A stretch of DNA of 64,000 nucleotides from Mycolicibacterium boenickei. GTDB taxonomy: Bacteria > Actinomycetota > Actinomycetes > Mycobacteriales > Mycobacteriaceae. Below the pieces are notes generated by a model, which worked only from the letters and a program-made list of their open reading frames with translations, did no database searches and was not told the origin of the DNA. The stretch lies in contig NZ_AP022579.1 of NCBI RefSeq assembly GCF_010731295.1, positions 2,418,001 to 2,482,000 on the forward strand. Reading direction: 5' to 3'. Shown here piece after piece: positions 25,242 through 33,066 of this stretch. The position numbers were made by a program, and so were the translations under genes. Each line of letters opens with the position of its first letter. Positions within the stretch are counted from its first letter, which is position 1.

Positions 25242-26275
25242 TGAGCGAATTTTCGGAGCTGCACGAAGAACTGCGTTCGGTAGCAGCCGATCTTCTGGCC
25301 AAGGACACCGTTGACTGGCCACTGCTCGTTTCGGCCGGGTGGGTCGGGCTGGACGCGCCCGAGGCGGCCGGTGGGGCCGGCGCCACCGTCGCCGAAGTGG
25401 CGGTGATCTGCGAGGAGCTGGGCCGAGCCGCCGCGACGACCGGCTACCTGGGCGGTGCGGTGCTGGCCGTCGGTGCACTGAATGCGGTGCAGTCCAACGA
25501 CACCCGTGACGTGCTGCTGCAGTCGGTGGTGGCCGGAAACACCCGTGCTGCATTGGCCCTGCCTGGCACGGGGGAGCCTGCGCCCTTCGACCTGGCCACC
25601 ACCAGGCTGGGCTGGCGAGTCCATGGTCGTGCGGCGTTTGTGCCCGATGCGGCCGGAGCCCAGCGGCTGCTGCTGCCCGCCCGGGATGCCGACGGGGTCG
25701 CGGTGCTGGTCGACGTGGCCCTCGACGCACCCGGGCTGACGGTCACCGAACAGCCGGTGCTCGACGAGACCCGCAGGCTCGCCACCGTGACGGCCGAGGG
25801 GGTCGAGGTCGGCGAGGACGCGGTGTGGCGGTTCGACGGCGACGCCGAGGAGCAGCTGCGAAAGCTCGTCGAGCGGGCCGCGCTCGCGGTGGCGTGCGAC
25901 AGTCTGGGCGTCGCACAGACCATGCTCGACACCACAGTGGCCTACACCGGGGTCCGTCAGCAGTTCGGCCGTCCGATCGGCTCGTTCCAGGCCGTCAAGC
26001 ACGCGTGCGCGGACATGCTCGTGACGATCGCGGTGGCCCGGCAACTGGTGAATGCGGCGATCGCGTTGCCGGAGCCCCGCGCAGTCTCGATGGCCAAGGC
26101 CTACGTCACCGAGGCCGCCGTCGAGGTGGCCGGTAAGGCCATGCAGTTGCACGGCGGCATCGGTTACACGTGGGAGAGCGGCGTGCACGTCTACCTCAAG
26201 CGCGCGGCGCTCAACCGGTCGCTGTTCGGCTCGCCGGCCGAGCACCGGGCGAAGGTCTCCGCGCGCTACCGATGA
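25241..26275 (+). CDS. Acyl-CoA dehydrogenase, small-type partner 2
   Basis: 344 residues. N-terminal half divergent; the C-terminal domain is typical (GVRQQFGRPIGSFQAVKHACAD and AMQLHGGIGYTWESGVHVYLKRA). The Glu of GYTWE is the likely catalytic base. The ATG at 25241 shares a base with the upstream stop (TGATG). Last gene of the operon that begins at 13713. Confidence 0.92.
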   Translation: MSEFSELHEELRSVAADLLAKDTVDWPLLVSAGWVGLDAPEAAGGAGATVAEVAVICEELGRAAATTGYLGGAVLAVGALNAVQSNDTRDVLLQSVVAGNTRAALALPGTGEPAPFDLATTRLGWRVHGRAAFVPDAAGAQRLLLPARDADGVAVLVDVALDAPGLTVTEQPVLDETRRLATVTAEGVEVGEDAVWRFDGDAEEQLRKLVERAALAVACDSLGVAQTMLDTTVAYTGVRQQFGRPIGSFQAVKHACADMLVTIAVARQLVNAAIALPEPRAVSMAKAYVTEAAVEVAGKAMQLHGGIGYTWESGVHVYLKRAALNRSLFGSPAEHRAKVSARYR

Positions 26276-26320
26276 GTTTTCCGCACGAGGGTGGTCAGAC
26301 CTAGCGACCGACCACTCATC
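26271..26320 (+). terminator. Possible stem-loop at the end of the catabolic operon
   Basis: The right arm GACCACTCATC (26310-26320) can pair with a split left arm, GATGAGT (26271-26277) and GTGGTC (26291-26296). No U-tract. It overlaps the last codons of the final dehydrogenase gene and ends before the glyoxalase ribosome binding site. It could weaken read-through between the two. Confidence 0.3.
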
Positions 26321-26337
26321 GTGAAGGAGACACCATC

Positions 26338-27111
26338 GTGGTTACCCGTCAGAGTGCGCCGCTGGGCGCCCCCAACTGGATCGACCTGACCACGTCCGAC
26401 CTGGAGCGTGCCCAGCAGTTCTACGGTGCCGTGTTCGGCTGGACCTACGAGACCGGCGGGCCCGAGTACGGCGGCTACGTCACCGCATCCGTCGACGGCA
26501 ATGTGGTGGCCGGCCTGATGCGCAACGACCCGCAGTGGAACGCCCCGGATGCCTGGACCACCTACCTGCACACCGCCGATGCCGATGCCGCCGTGGCGGC
26601 GGTCATCGCAGCCGGCGGGAGCAACTGCGGCGGCGTGATGGACATCCCGGCCAAGGGCCGGATGGCGATGATGACCGATACCGCCAACGGGTTCTTCGGT
26701 ATCTGGCAGCCGGGCGGGCACGACGGCTTCGCGCTGTTCAACGAGGCCGGCGCGCCGGTGTATCACCAGCTGACCACCAGCGACTACGCCAAGGCTCTGG
26801 ACTTCTATCGGACGGCGTTCGGCTGGACCACTCAGTCCGTGTCGGATACCGATGAGTTCCGTTACAGCACAGCTTCATTCGACGGCGAGGAGCTGGTGGG
26901 GGTGATGGACGGATCGGCATTCATCCCCGAGGGAGCGCCGTCGGTGTGGACCACGTTCTTCGGTTCCGACGACGTGGACAAGACGATCGAGCTGGTGGTC
27001 GCCAACGGCGGCTCGGTCGTGCGTGCGGCCGAGGACACCCCCTACGGACGGCTGGCCGCGGTGGCCGATCCGACCGGGGCCGGGTTCAATCTGTCGTCGT
27101 TGCAGGGCTGA
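26338..27111 (+). CDS. Two-domain VOC (glyoxalase/bleomycin-resistance fold) protein
   Basis: 257 residues, two consecutive VOC domains: the first begins NWIDLTTSDLERAQQFYGAVFGW and the second YHQLTTSDYAKALDFYRTAFGW, so this is an internal duplication. Same length and layout as M. tuberculosis Rv0911-type proteins. GTG start with an AAGGAG upstream. It may be a lyase, dioxygenase or binding protein; metal ligands are not obvious. The 3' end overlaps the convergent cupin gene by 26 bases. Confidence 0.88.
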   Translation: MVTRQSAPLGAPNWIDLTTSDLERAQQFYGAVFGWTYETGGPEYGGYVTASVDGNVVAGLMRNDPQWNAPDAWTTYLHTADADAAVAAVIAAGGSNCGGVMDIPAKGRMAMMTDTANGFFGIWQPGGHDGFALFNEAGAPVYHQLTTSDYAKALDFYRTAFGWTTQSVSDTDEFRYSTASFDGEELVGVMDGSAFIPEGAPSVWTTFFGSDDVDKTIELVVANGGSVVRAAEDTPYGRLAAVADPTGAGFNLSSLQG

Positions 27112-27538
27112 GCGCGAAGTCCGCGAAGTCGAAGCCCGGCACCACCACGCAGCTGACCAGGGCGGGCTCGTCATCGCGGGGCTTGGCGCGTTGCCAATGG
27201 CCGGGCGGCACCAGCAGTTGCGGGTGCTGCCCGGCGGCGATGTCCGGGCCCAGTAGAAGGCTTGTCGCGGCGTCTTTTTGCTCACCGATCTCCAGGACCA
27301 GCGGGCTGCCCCGGTGGTGGAACCACAGCTCGGCGCTGCGGACGGTGTGCCAGGCGGACTGCTGGCCGGGCATCAGCAGAAACAGAATCGCCGTGCCGGC
27401 GCTGCGGGGCCCCGAGTAGCCCGTCGGCAGCGAGGCCTGGCTCACCGTCAGTTCGCTGCGCCAGGTCTCGCGGTACCAGCCGCCCTCGGGGTGAGGGGCG
27501 AGATCGAGCCGTCTGGCCCAGTCGGGTAGTTCGGTCAC
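27086..27538 (-). CDS. Cupin protein, DUF985 family
   Basis: 150 residues. Contains LAPHPEGGWYRETWRS, then ILFLLMPGQQSAWHTVRSAELWFHHRGSPL and LLVPPGHWQRA, the double-stranded beta-helix pattern of DUF985 cupins. GTG start at 27538 chosen from family length; the frame stays open far upstream. Function of the family is not established. Ends inside the convergent glyoxalase-like gene. Confidence 0.87.
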   Translation of the reverse strand: MTELPDWARRLDLAPHPEGGWYRETWRSELTVSQASLPTGYSGPRSAGTAILFLLMPGQQSAWHTVRSAELWFHHRGSPLVLEIGEQKDAATSLLLGPDIAAGQHPQLLVPPGHWQRAKPRDDEPALVSCVVVPGFDFADFALSPATTTD

Positions 27539-27557
27539 ACCGGATAGTCTCGTCGCT

Positions 27558-27992
27558 ATGGTTCGTCTGCGTCCAGGTTGGCGCCTGGCCCCGGGGTGGC
27601 TGATCGCCCTGTGTGCCGCCGTCCTCGTGGTGGTGGCCTGGTTGCCATGGCTGACCACCAGCGCCCACGGCGGCGGCCGGGCCAATGCCATCGGCGGGGC
27701 GGTGGGCAGCATCGTGCTGCCACGCGGATTCGGCGCCGGGCAGCTGATCGTTCTGCTCGGGGCAAGCCTCATCGTGGCCGGCGCGATGGCCGGACGTGGG
27801 CTGTCGCAGCGCTGGGCTTCGGCTGCCGGACTGCTGATTTCGCTGGCGCTGGTGGCGTTGACGGTGTGGTATTACCTGCTCAACGTCAAGGGCTCGGTGG
27901 CCGCGGGGTACGGGCTGTATCTCGGGGGAGCGCTGGCGGTGTCGGCCGGGTTGTGTTCGGTGTGGTCTCTGTTGTCGACGCTGGGTAGGTAG
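27558..27992 (+). CDS. Four-TM conserved membrane protein
   Basis: 144 residues with four hydrophobic helices (about 13-32, 58-76, 86-107, 115-138) and short loops. No recognised motif. Starts 19 bases after the divergent cupin gene start and is separated by 2 bases from the acetyltransferase gene that follows, so the two are probably co-transcribed. Function unknown. Confidence 0.8.
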   Translation: MVRLRPGWRLAPGWLIALCAAVLVVVAWLPWLTTSAHGGGRANAIGGAVGSIVLPRGFGAGQLIVLLGASLIVAGAMAGRGLSQRWASAAGLLISLALVALTVWYYLLNVKGSVAAGYGLYLGGALAVSAGLCSVWSLLSTLGR

Positions 27993-27994
27993 CG

Positions 27995-28600
27995 ATGGGT
28001 GAATTCGTGACACCGGTCGAATTGACCGGGCAACGCTGGGTGACCTTGGAGCCGTTGACGTCCGGGCACGTCCCCGAGATCGACGCTGCCGCTGCGGACG
28101 GTGAGTTGGGGTCGCTCTGGTACACGATGACGCCGCAGCCGGGCGGTGCCGCCGCGTGGGTGCAGCGCATGTTCGAACTGCGAGCCGCCGATCACGGCGT
28201 GACATTCGTGGTGCGCGACCTCGGCGGCAAGCTGGTCGGATCGTCGAGCTACCTACACGTCGACGGCCCGAACCGCAGGCTGGAAATCGGGCACACGTGG
28301 TACACGGCTGCCGCGCGGCGCACCGGCATCAACGCTGAGACCAAGCTGTTGATGCTCGGCCATGCCTTCGATGAGTTGAATTGTGTGGCAGTGGAATTCC
28401 GCACCCACTTCTTCAATTTCGCCAGCCGCGCGGCGATCGAACGCCTCGGTGCCAAGCAGGACGGTGTGCTGCGCAGCCACCAGCTGTCGCCCGACGGCTC
28501 ACGCCGCGACACCGTGGTCTACTCGATCCTGGATGTCGAATGGCCCGCGGCGCGGTCCAGCCTGAAGTTCAGGCTGGACCGCCGTGGCGGGATCAGTTAA
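27995..28600 (+). CDS. GNAT-family N-acetyltransferase, RimJ/RimL-like
   Basis: 201 residues. Order and motifs fit ribosomal-protein-type GNATs: VTLEPLTSGHVPEI, FVVRDLGGKLVGSSSYLHV, LEIGHTWYTAAARRTGINAE, and FFNFASRAAIERLGAKQDGVLR. Transfers acetyl from acetyl-CoA to an amine; target unknown. The final codons encode a perfect 13-base inverted repeat (28554-28580) that probably also serves as the terminator of the convergent hsp20 gene. The stop overlaps the hsp20 stop. Confidence 0.9.
   Translation: MGEFVTPVELTGQRWVTLEPLTSGHVPEIDAAAADGELGSLWYTMTPQPGGAAAWVQRMFELRAADHGVTFVVRDLGGKLVGSSSYLHVDGPNRRLEIGHTWYTAAARRTGINAETKLLMLGHAFDELNCVAVEFRTHFFNFASRAAIERLGAKQDGVLRSHQLSPDGSRRDTVVYSILDVEWPAARSSLKFRLDRRGGIS
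28554..28580. terminator. Perfect inverted repeat inside the GNAT 3' end, terminator for hsp20
   Basis: GGTCCAGCCTGAA (28554-28566), one base, then TTCAGGCTGGACC (28568-28580). In practice an 11-bp stem with a 5-base loop. No U-tract, as is common in mycobacteria. It lies 16 bases beyond the hsp20 stop codon on the minus strand, inside the coding end of the convergent acetyltransferase. Confidence 0.65.
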
Positions 28601-29046
28601 TCCGCATCGACAGTGTTGGTTTCGATCGACTTGCGATCGGCGCCGTGAGCCACCTCGATCTTGCGAGGCTTGGCGCGTTCGGCGATCGGGATCGTGACGG
28701 TGAGGACACCGTTTTCGTACGTGGCGGAGATCGCCGACGTCTCGATGCCGTCGCCGAGTGACAGCTGTCGTCGGAAATTGCCGAAGAACCGCTCGTTGGC
28801 CAGCCACTGCGCGGATTCTTCGGAACGTGCGGTCCGATGCGCGGAGATGGTCAGCGTGCCGTTGTCGACGTTGACGTCCACCGAGCCCGGATCGACACCG
28901 GGAAGGTCGGCCGTCAGGACATAGTGGTCGCCGATCTTGCAGAGGTCCATCGGCATGAACCTGGGTGTGCGCATTGACCCGGAATCACCTGACAGCAAAC
29001 TCCTGGTCAAAGCATCAAGGTCGCTGAACGGATCAAAACGAAGCAC
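28597..29046 (-). CDS. Hsp20 / alpha-crystallin small heat-shock protein
   Basis: 149 residues. N-terminal MLRFDPFSDLDALTRSLL is like the 18-kDa antigen group. The alpha-crystallin domain spans about 33-130, with ADLPGVDPGSVDVNVDNGTLTISAHR, then YENGVLTVTIPIAE carrying the hydrophobic I-x-I-type motif. A holdase that keeps unfolding proteins soluble. GTG start at 29046 with a GGGAGGTGG ribosome binding site. A CIRCE-type element 73 bases upstream points to HrcA control. Confidence 0.94.
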   Translation of the reverse strand: MLRFDPFSDLDALTRSLLSGDSGSMRTPRFMPMDLCKIGDHYVLTADLPGVDPGSVDVNVDNGTLTISAHRTARSEESAQWLANERFFGNFRRQLSLGDGIETSAISATYENGVLTVTIPIAERAKPRKIEVAHGADRKSIETNTVDAD

Positions 29047-29118
29047 AGTAATCCACCTCCCATGTCATCTCAGAGCCCGCCACCCTGGCAGGCAGCCAAT
29101 CACTGTGCAACGCCGATA

Positions 29119-29145
29119 TTAGCACTCGGCAAGGGAGAGTGCCAG
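29119..29145. promoter_or_regulatory. CIRCE-type HrcA operator upstream of hsp20
   Basis: TTAGCACTC (29119-29127), a 9-base spacer, then GAGTGCCAG (29137-29145). The known CIRCE element is TTAGCACTC-N9-GAGTGCTAA: the left arm is exact, the spacer exact, and the right arm differs at two of nine bases. It lies upstream of the hsp20 gene, 73 bases from its start. Confidence 0.85.
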
Positions 29146-29146
29146 A

Positions 29147-29413
29147 ATCTGAAGGTCGAATTTTTGAACGATTTCCGCATGTCACCGGTGCGCAGCCGGA
29201 TACGCAGAGTCAACTGGCGTAGCCGATCCAGGCGCGAAGTAGCCGGCCGCGCCGCGGCCTAGATGGGGAATGCGGCAGCCATCCAGGGGGCTGCCGATCG
29301 CGGTTCCCAGAGTCTGTCGCAGGCGCACCGGCGGTGTTGGGAGTGGCAGCTAGCAACCTCAACCACGGGAGTGCTTAGGCAATTTCAGTTGCCATTGCGC
29401 CCTGGGCGTTGAG
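29147..29413. other. Intergenic space between hsp20 and the efflux leader
   Basis: 267 bases without a convincing gene. A 7-bp stem with an 8-base loop is present (GGCAGCC 29274-29280 with GGCTGCC 29289-29295). Nothing else stands out on either strand. Confidence 0.5.
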
Positions 29414-29419
29414 TAAGGT
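29414..29419 (+). promoter_or_regulatory. -10 element of a leaderless transcript for the efflux leader
   Basis: TAAGGT, matching the mycobacterial TAnnnT -10, six bases before the ATG at 29426. That spacing would start the RNA at or within a base of the ATG, giving a leaderless message. A TTGCCA about 19 bases further upstream is a weak -35. Confidence 0.45.
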
Positions 29420-29425
29420 GGCGGC

Positions 29426-29491
29426 ATGTCGAGCCCGGAAGCGCACGAGTTGGGGGCTGTCGGTCACACCGTCAGCCCCCGCAACCCCTGA
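29426..29491 (+). CDS. Putative 21-residue leader peptide of the Cmx-type exporter
   Basis: Short ORF (peptide begins MSSPEAHELG) ending 81 bases before the exporter gene. A strong stem-loop (29452-29480) lies within its second half. Chloramphenicol-efflux and -modifying genes elsewhere use such leaders: a stalled ribosome opens a hairpin and allows translation or transcription of the resistance gene. The same logic is proposed here from the layout; there is no direct evidence of translation. Confidence 0.4.
   Translation: MSSPEAHELGAVGHTVSPRNP
29452..29480 (+). promoter_or_regulatory. Strong hairpin within the leader ORF, candidate attenuator
   Basis: GGGGGCTG (29452-29459) pairs with CAGCCCCC (29473-29480). 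After a T-T mismatch the stem continues with CGG (29461-29463) and CCG (29469-29471), closing a TCACA loop. Eight plus three base pairs, very G-C rich. Placed so that a ribosome stalled early in the leader would change its folding. Confidence 0.55.
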
Positions 29492-29572
29492 CTTTCTTCG
29501 GTCCTTCCGCGCCTGGGTGCTGACCGTGGTGACGAGACGTGTCCTGTTCGTTCTCTCGCCTCGGAGTCCTCG

Positions 29573-30745
29573 ATGCCTCTTGCTCTGTACCTGCTTGCCC
29601 TGGCGGTTTTCGCCATGGGTACTTCGGAATTCATGCTCGCCGGACTCGTTCCGGACATTGCCGCCGACCTCGGCGTCACGGTCGGCGCGGCCGGCGGACT
29701 GACCTCCGCATTCGCGATCGGCATGGTCGTCGGCGCACCGTCCATGGCTGCGCTCGCGCGTCGCTGGCCACCGCGGGCCGGCCTGCTCGGCTGTGTGGTC
29801 GCCTTCGCGTTGTGTCACGTCGTCGGTGCGATGACGCCGAACTTCATCGTCCTCTTCGTCACTCGCGTGATCGCGGCACTCGCCAACGCCGGCTTCTTGG
29901 CGGTGGCGCTGAGCACGGCAGCCACACTCGTCGCATCGGACCGGAAGGGACGGGCGCTGGCGATCCTGCTCGGCGGAACCACAGCCGCCACGATCGCGGG
30001 CGTTCCGGGAGGTGCGATGCTCGGTGCGGTGTTGGGATGGCGGGCGACGTTCTGGACGGTCGCCTTGCTGTGCGTGCCCGCTGCTCTGGGCATTCTGCGC
30101 GGGATTTCGGCACCGTCGGAAGTGGATCCGGGACGTGTGCCTGATTCCCCTTCGCTCCGTGAGGAATTGGCCCAGCTCAGATCGCCGGCGCTGGGATCAG
30201 CCATGCTGCTGGCCGCCCTGGTCAACGCGGGCACGTTCGCCACCTTCACCTTTTTGGCACCGATCGTCACCGATAGCGCGGGCCTGGGAGAGCTGTGGGT
30301 GCCGGGGGTCCTGGTGCTGTTCGGGTTTGGGTCATTCCTCGGTGTCACCATCGCGGGAAGGTTCTCCGACGACCGTCCCCGACTGATCGTGGCGGTGGGC
30401 GGTCCGCTGCTGCTCGTCGGCTGGATTGCGCTGGCAGCATTGGCAACCCATCCTGCGGCGGTGCTGATCCTGGTGTTCTGCCAAGGGGTGTCCGCCTTTG
30501 CCGTGGGGAGCACGCTCATCGCCCGGGTGCTCTACGCGGCGTCGAGTGCGCCGACCATGGGCGGTTCCTACGCCACGGCGGCACTCAACATCGGGGCCAC
30601 CTGCGGACCGCTGCTGGCCGCCGCATCGCTCGCCGGCCCGGCCGGCACCCTGGGCCCGGTGTGGATGAGCGTCGCACTCACCGGCGCTGCGATGTTGGCG
30701 GCTGTGCTCATGGCCGTTCGACAACGGACACTGTTGGCCCGCTGA
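29573..30745 (+). CDS. MFS drug exporter, Cmx/CmrA-type chloramphenicol efflux
   Basis: 390 residues with twelve predicted helices. The N-terminus MPLALYLLALAVFAMGTSEFMLAGLVPDIA and the later ALANAGFLAVAL and GVPGGAMLGAVLGWRATFW segments match the Cmx/CmlR chloramphenicol-exporter branch of DHA1 MFS carriers. Proton-driven efflux across the inner membrane. GGAG lies 7 bases upstream of the ATG. Preceded by a leader ORF and hairpin. Its 3' end overlaps the convergent HxlR gene by 38 bases. Confidence 0.9.
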   Translation: MPLALYLLALAVFAMGTSEFMLAGLVPDIAADLGVTVGAAGGLTSAFAIGMVVGAPSMAALARRWPPRAGLLGCVVAFALCHVVGAMTPNFIVLFVTRVIAALANAGFLAVALSTAATLVASDRKGRALAILLGGTTAATIAGVPGGAMLGAVLGWRATFWTVALLCVPAALGILRGISAPSEVDPGRVPDSPSLREELAQLRSPALGSAMLLAALVNAGTFATFTFLAPIVTDSAGLGELWVPGVLVLFGFGSFLGVTIAGRFSDDRPRLIVAVGGPLLLVGWIALAALATHPAAVLILVFCQGVSAFAVGSTLIARVLYAASSAPTMGGSYATAALNIGATCGPLLAAASLAGPAGTLGPVWMSVALTGAAMLAAVLMAVRQRTLLAR

Positions 30746-31622
30746 GTCGGTCACCGCACCGATCGCACCTCAGCACCGGGGCAAAGGCGTGGCCCCGGCG
30801 CGAGTGGGTGAGGATCACCGCGGGACCTTCGGCAGACGGAAACGATCGCTGCGCCCACGCCAGTGCCGTCAGCAGCACGGGTAGGAACGCCGATCCTTTC
30901 GGAGTCAGCCGGTACTCGGGGTCGCCGTCGGAGGTGGTGAGAATCTCGTTGTCCCGGAACGTCTGTAGGCGGTCGGCGAGCGATGCCGGCGGGGCGGCCA
31001 GCACCCGTTGAAACTCGGAGAACCGGGACGTGCCGGTGAACGCCGCCACCAGGATCGCGAACGCCCAGCGGTTGCCCAGCACGCTCATGGTCTGGGGAAA
31101 GAGGCCGGACGGGGAGTCGCGCCGGTCATCGGCGGACCGGCGCCGGGTCGTCACCGCGGGCAGTGACCGCGACCAGCCTCCGCTCGGTCCCCACCGGGCC
31201 GTCACGTCGCCGGCCACAGTGGGCTCCCGGCAAGTGCCACAAGTGAGCACGGGACTGAAATCCGCGCCGCAGCCCAGGTGCCGCATCGCGGGTAGTGGCT
31301 CCCGGTGCTCCAGGACCCATTGGCGTTCCCACTCCCAGATCGACACCAGTACCGGCCACAGTGCCCGGCCCCGCGCCGTGGTCAGGTATTCGTCGCGCGG
31401 CGGGCGTTCCTGATACCGGTTGCGTTGCAGCAGACCGCCTTCGGTCAGGGTACCCAGGCGGCGGATCAGCACCGAGTTGGAGATCGGCAGCCGGGCCGTG
31501 AACTGCCCGTAGCGGGTGGCGCCCAAGAGCGCCTGTTGCATCACGAGCAGCGTCCACTCATCGCCGACGTGCGCCAGCATCTGCCCGACGGCGTTGGTGC
31601 CGCCGGCCGGTGTGTCAATCAC
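30708..31622 (-). CDS. Tandem HxlR-type winged-helix regulator
   Basis: 304 residues carrying two HxlR winged-helix domains. The first has DEWTLLVMQQALLGATRYGQF and ISNSVLIRRLGTL; the second has GNRWAFAILVAAFTGTSRFSEFQRVL and DNEILTTSDGDPEYRLTPKG. Each half ends with a cysteine pair (CGTCREP, CDRCGDR), possibly metal-binding. A single-chain dimer equivalent. The GTG at 31622 overlaps the carotenoid-oxygenase stop by 8 bases, so it is the third gene of that operon and probably its regulator. Confidence 0.88.
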   Translation of the reverse strand: MIDTPAGGTNAVGQMLAHVGDEWTLLVMQQALLGATRYGQFTARLPISNSVLIRRLGTLTEGGLLQRNRYQERPPRDEYLTTARGRALWPVLVSIWEWERQWVLEHREPLPAMRHLGCGADFSPVLTCGTCREPTVAGDVTARWGPSGGWSRSLPAVTTRRRSADDRRDSPSGLFPQTMSVLGNRWAFAILVAAFTGTSRFSEFQRVLAAPPASLADRLQTFRDNEILTTSDGDPEYRLTPKGSAFLPVLLTALAWAQRSFPSAEGPAVILTHSRRGHAFAPVLRCDRCGDRLSGPTVSVVERP

Positions 31623-33066
31623 GCACCAACCATCGGCGCAGCTGGTCACCCGGTGCCCAGGTGGCGTGGGTGCCGCTGGAAACCCGTTCCGGCAGCACGA
31701 GTTTGCACACCGGTCCGTCTGGGACCCGGGCGGCGTCGAACACCAGGCAGTAGGACGCGTCGTCGTTCATGTCGGTGGTGATGGTCACCAGATAGCCGTC
31801 ATCCTCGGCGCGGCTACCCATCCGCGGCGCCATCGCGGTTTCGCTGCCGTATACCCCGTCCTCGAAGGCGTATCGCTGTTCGGATCCGGTGCGAAGGTCG
31901 TGGCGGACCAGTCCGTCGAACAGGAACCAGCCCGGCTTGCCTGTGGCGGCATAGGCGTAGCGGTAGTCGCGCCCGGCGTAGCCGGGATTGATCATGCCGA
32001 ATTCGGTGATGCTGTCGGACAATTGCTCCTCGCGGGTCTGGCCGGTGACGAGGTTGAACCGCCAGCGGTGCAGCCTGGTCTGCATCTTGTCCAGCGCCAG
32101 GGCGGGTGCCGCATGGCCCTGGAAGAATCCGTCGAGCACGATCTCGTCGCCGTCTTCGTAGGCGTTGGTGAAGTGCAGGACGTAGGTGGTGTCGGCCTCG
32201 AACCACTTGACGTCGGCGGCCGTGCCGCGGCGGGGGAGCACCGCGAAGCGGGATGGCATGTCGCGGTGCAGCTTCGGCAGGTGCACGTTCTTCTCGAGGA
32301 AGGCGGCATCCCAGAACAGCGGAAAGTCGTTGAGGATCACGTAGTTCTCGGTGAACGCCATGTCGTGGGGCAGCCGGGGTCCGGGCAGTTCCACGTCGAC
32401 GTAGTGCACCAGCTTGTTGTCGGCGTCGACCACGCCGTAGTGCATGTACGGCGCCTGCTTGCTGTAGTTGAAGAACAGCAGTTCGCCGGTGGCGTCGTCG
32501 GCCTTGGGATGCGCTGACACCCCCCATTCGGCGGGGAAGGCCCCACCCCAGTCCTCCTTGCCGAGGGTGTCGCCGGTGTAGGGGTCGACGCGATACAGGT
32601 CGCCGCACTGGTAGAAGCTGGTGAGCGCGATCCCGCGGTGCACAGTCACGTCGGTGCTGGAGGCGTCCTTCATCAGTGTGCGGGCGCCCCAGCCGTGGTC
32701 GCGCCGGGCCAGTTCGATGGGCTCGGCGATACCGGGCCACAACGGGCCGCCGGCCTCGTTCTCGGCCAGGAAGCCATCCGTGCGGATGAACCTGTTGCGG
32801 TAGAACGCTTTTCCGTCGCGGAACCCGACGATGTGCAGCATCCCGTCCCCGTCGAAGGGGTGATAGGTCTGGAACGCCGGATGCAGCGGATTCTCGGTGT
32901 TGCGTAGGTAGACTCCGTCGAGGTCGGATGGGATCTCGCCGTCGATGACCCGCAGATCGTCGGCGTCGAACTCGGTCGTCTGCGGGCGCCACGCCCCGGT
33001 GCGGTAGGGGTGGGTGTCGTCCTCGGGCAGCGTGGACAGGAACTTGGTCACGATCTCGGTGTTCAT
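31615..33066 (-). CDS. Carotenoid (apocarotenoid) cleavage oxygenase
   Basis: 483 residues. The four iron-binding histidines of the family can be placed: H186 (SAHPKAD), H234 (LPHDMAFTENY), H298 (VLHFTNAYEDGD) and H467 (GTHATW). Non-haem iron enzyme cleaving a conjugated double bond of a carotenoid, stilbene or lignin-derived substrate with O2. Soluble, no signal peptide. The ATG overlaps the thiolase stop (ATGA). A recognised mycobacterial family member; the substrate is not evident. Confidence 0.93.
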   Translation of the reverse strand: MNTEIVTKFLSTLPEDDTHPYRTGAWRPQTTEFDADDLRVIDGEIPSDLDGVYLRNTENPLHPAFQTYHPFDGDGMLHIVGFRDGKAFYRNRFIRTDGFLAENEAGGPLWPGIAEPIELARRDHGWGARTLMKDASSTDVTVHRGIALTSFYQCGDLYRVDPYTGDTLGKEDWGGAFPAEWGVSAHPKADDATGELLFFNYSKQAPYMHYGVVDADNKLVHYVDVELPGPRLPHDMAFTENYVILNDFPLFWDAAFLEKNVHLPKLHRDMPSRFAVLPRRGTAADVKWFEADTTYVLHFTNAYEDGDEIVLDGFFQGHAAPALALDKMQTRLHRWRFNLVTGQTREEQLSDSITEFGMINPGYAGRDYRYAYAATGKPGWFLFDGLVRHDLRTGSEQRYAFEDGVYGSETAMAPRMGSRAEDDGYLVTITTDMNDDASYCLVFDAARVPDGPVCKLVLPERVSSGTHATWAPGDQLRRWLVRD

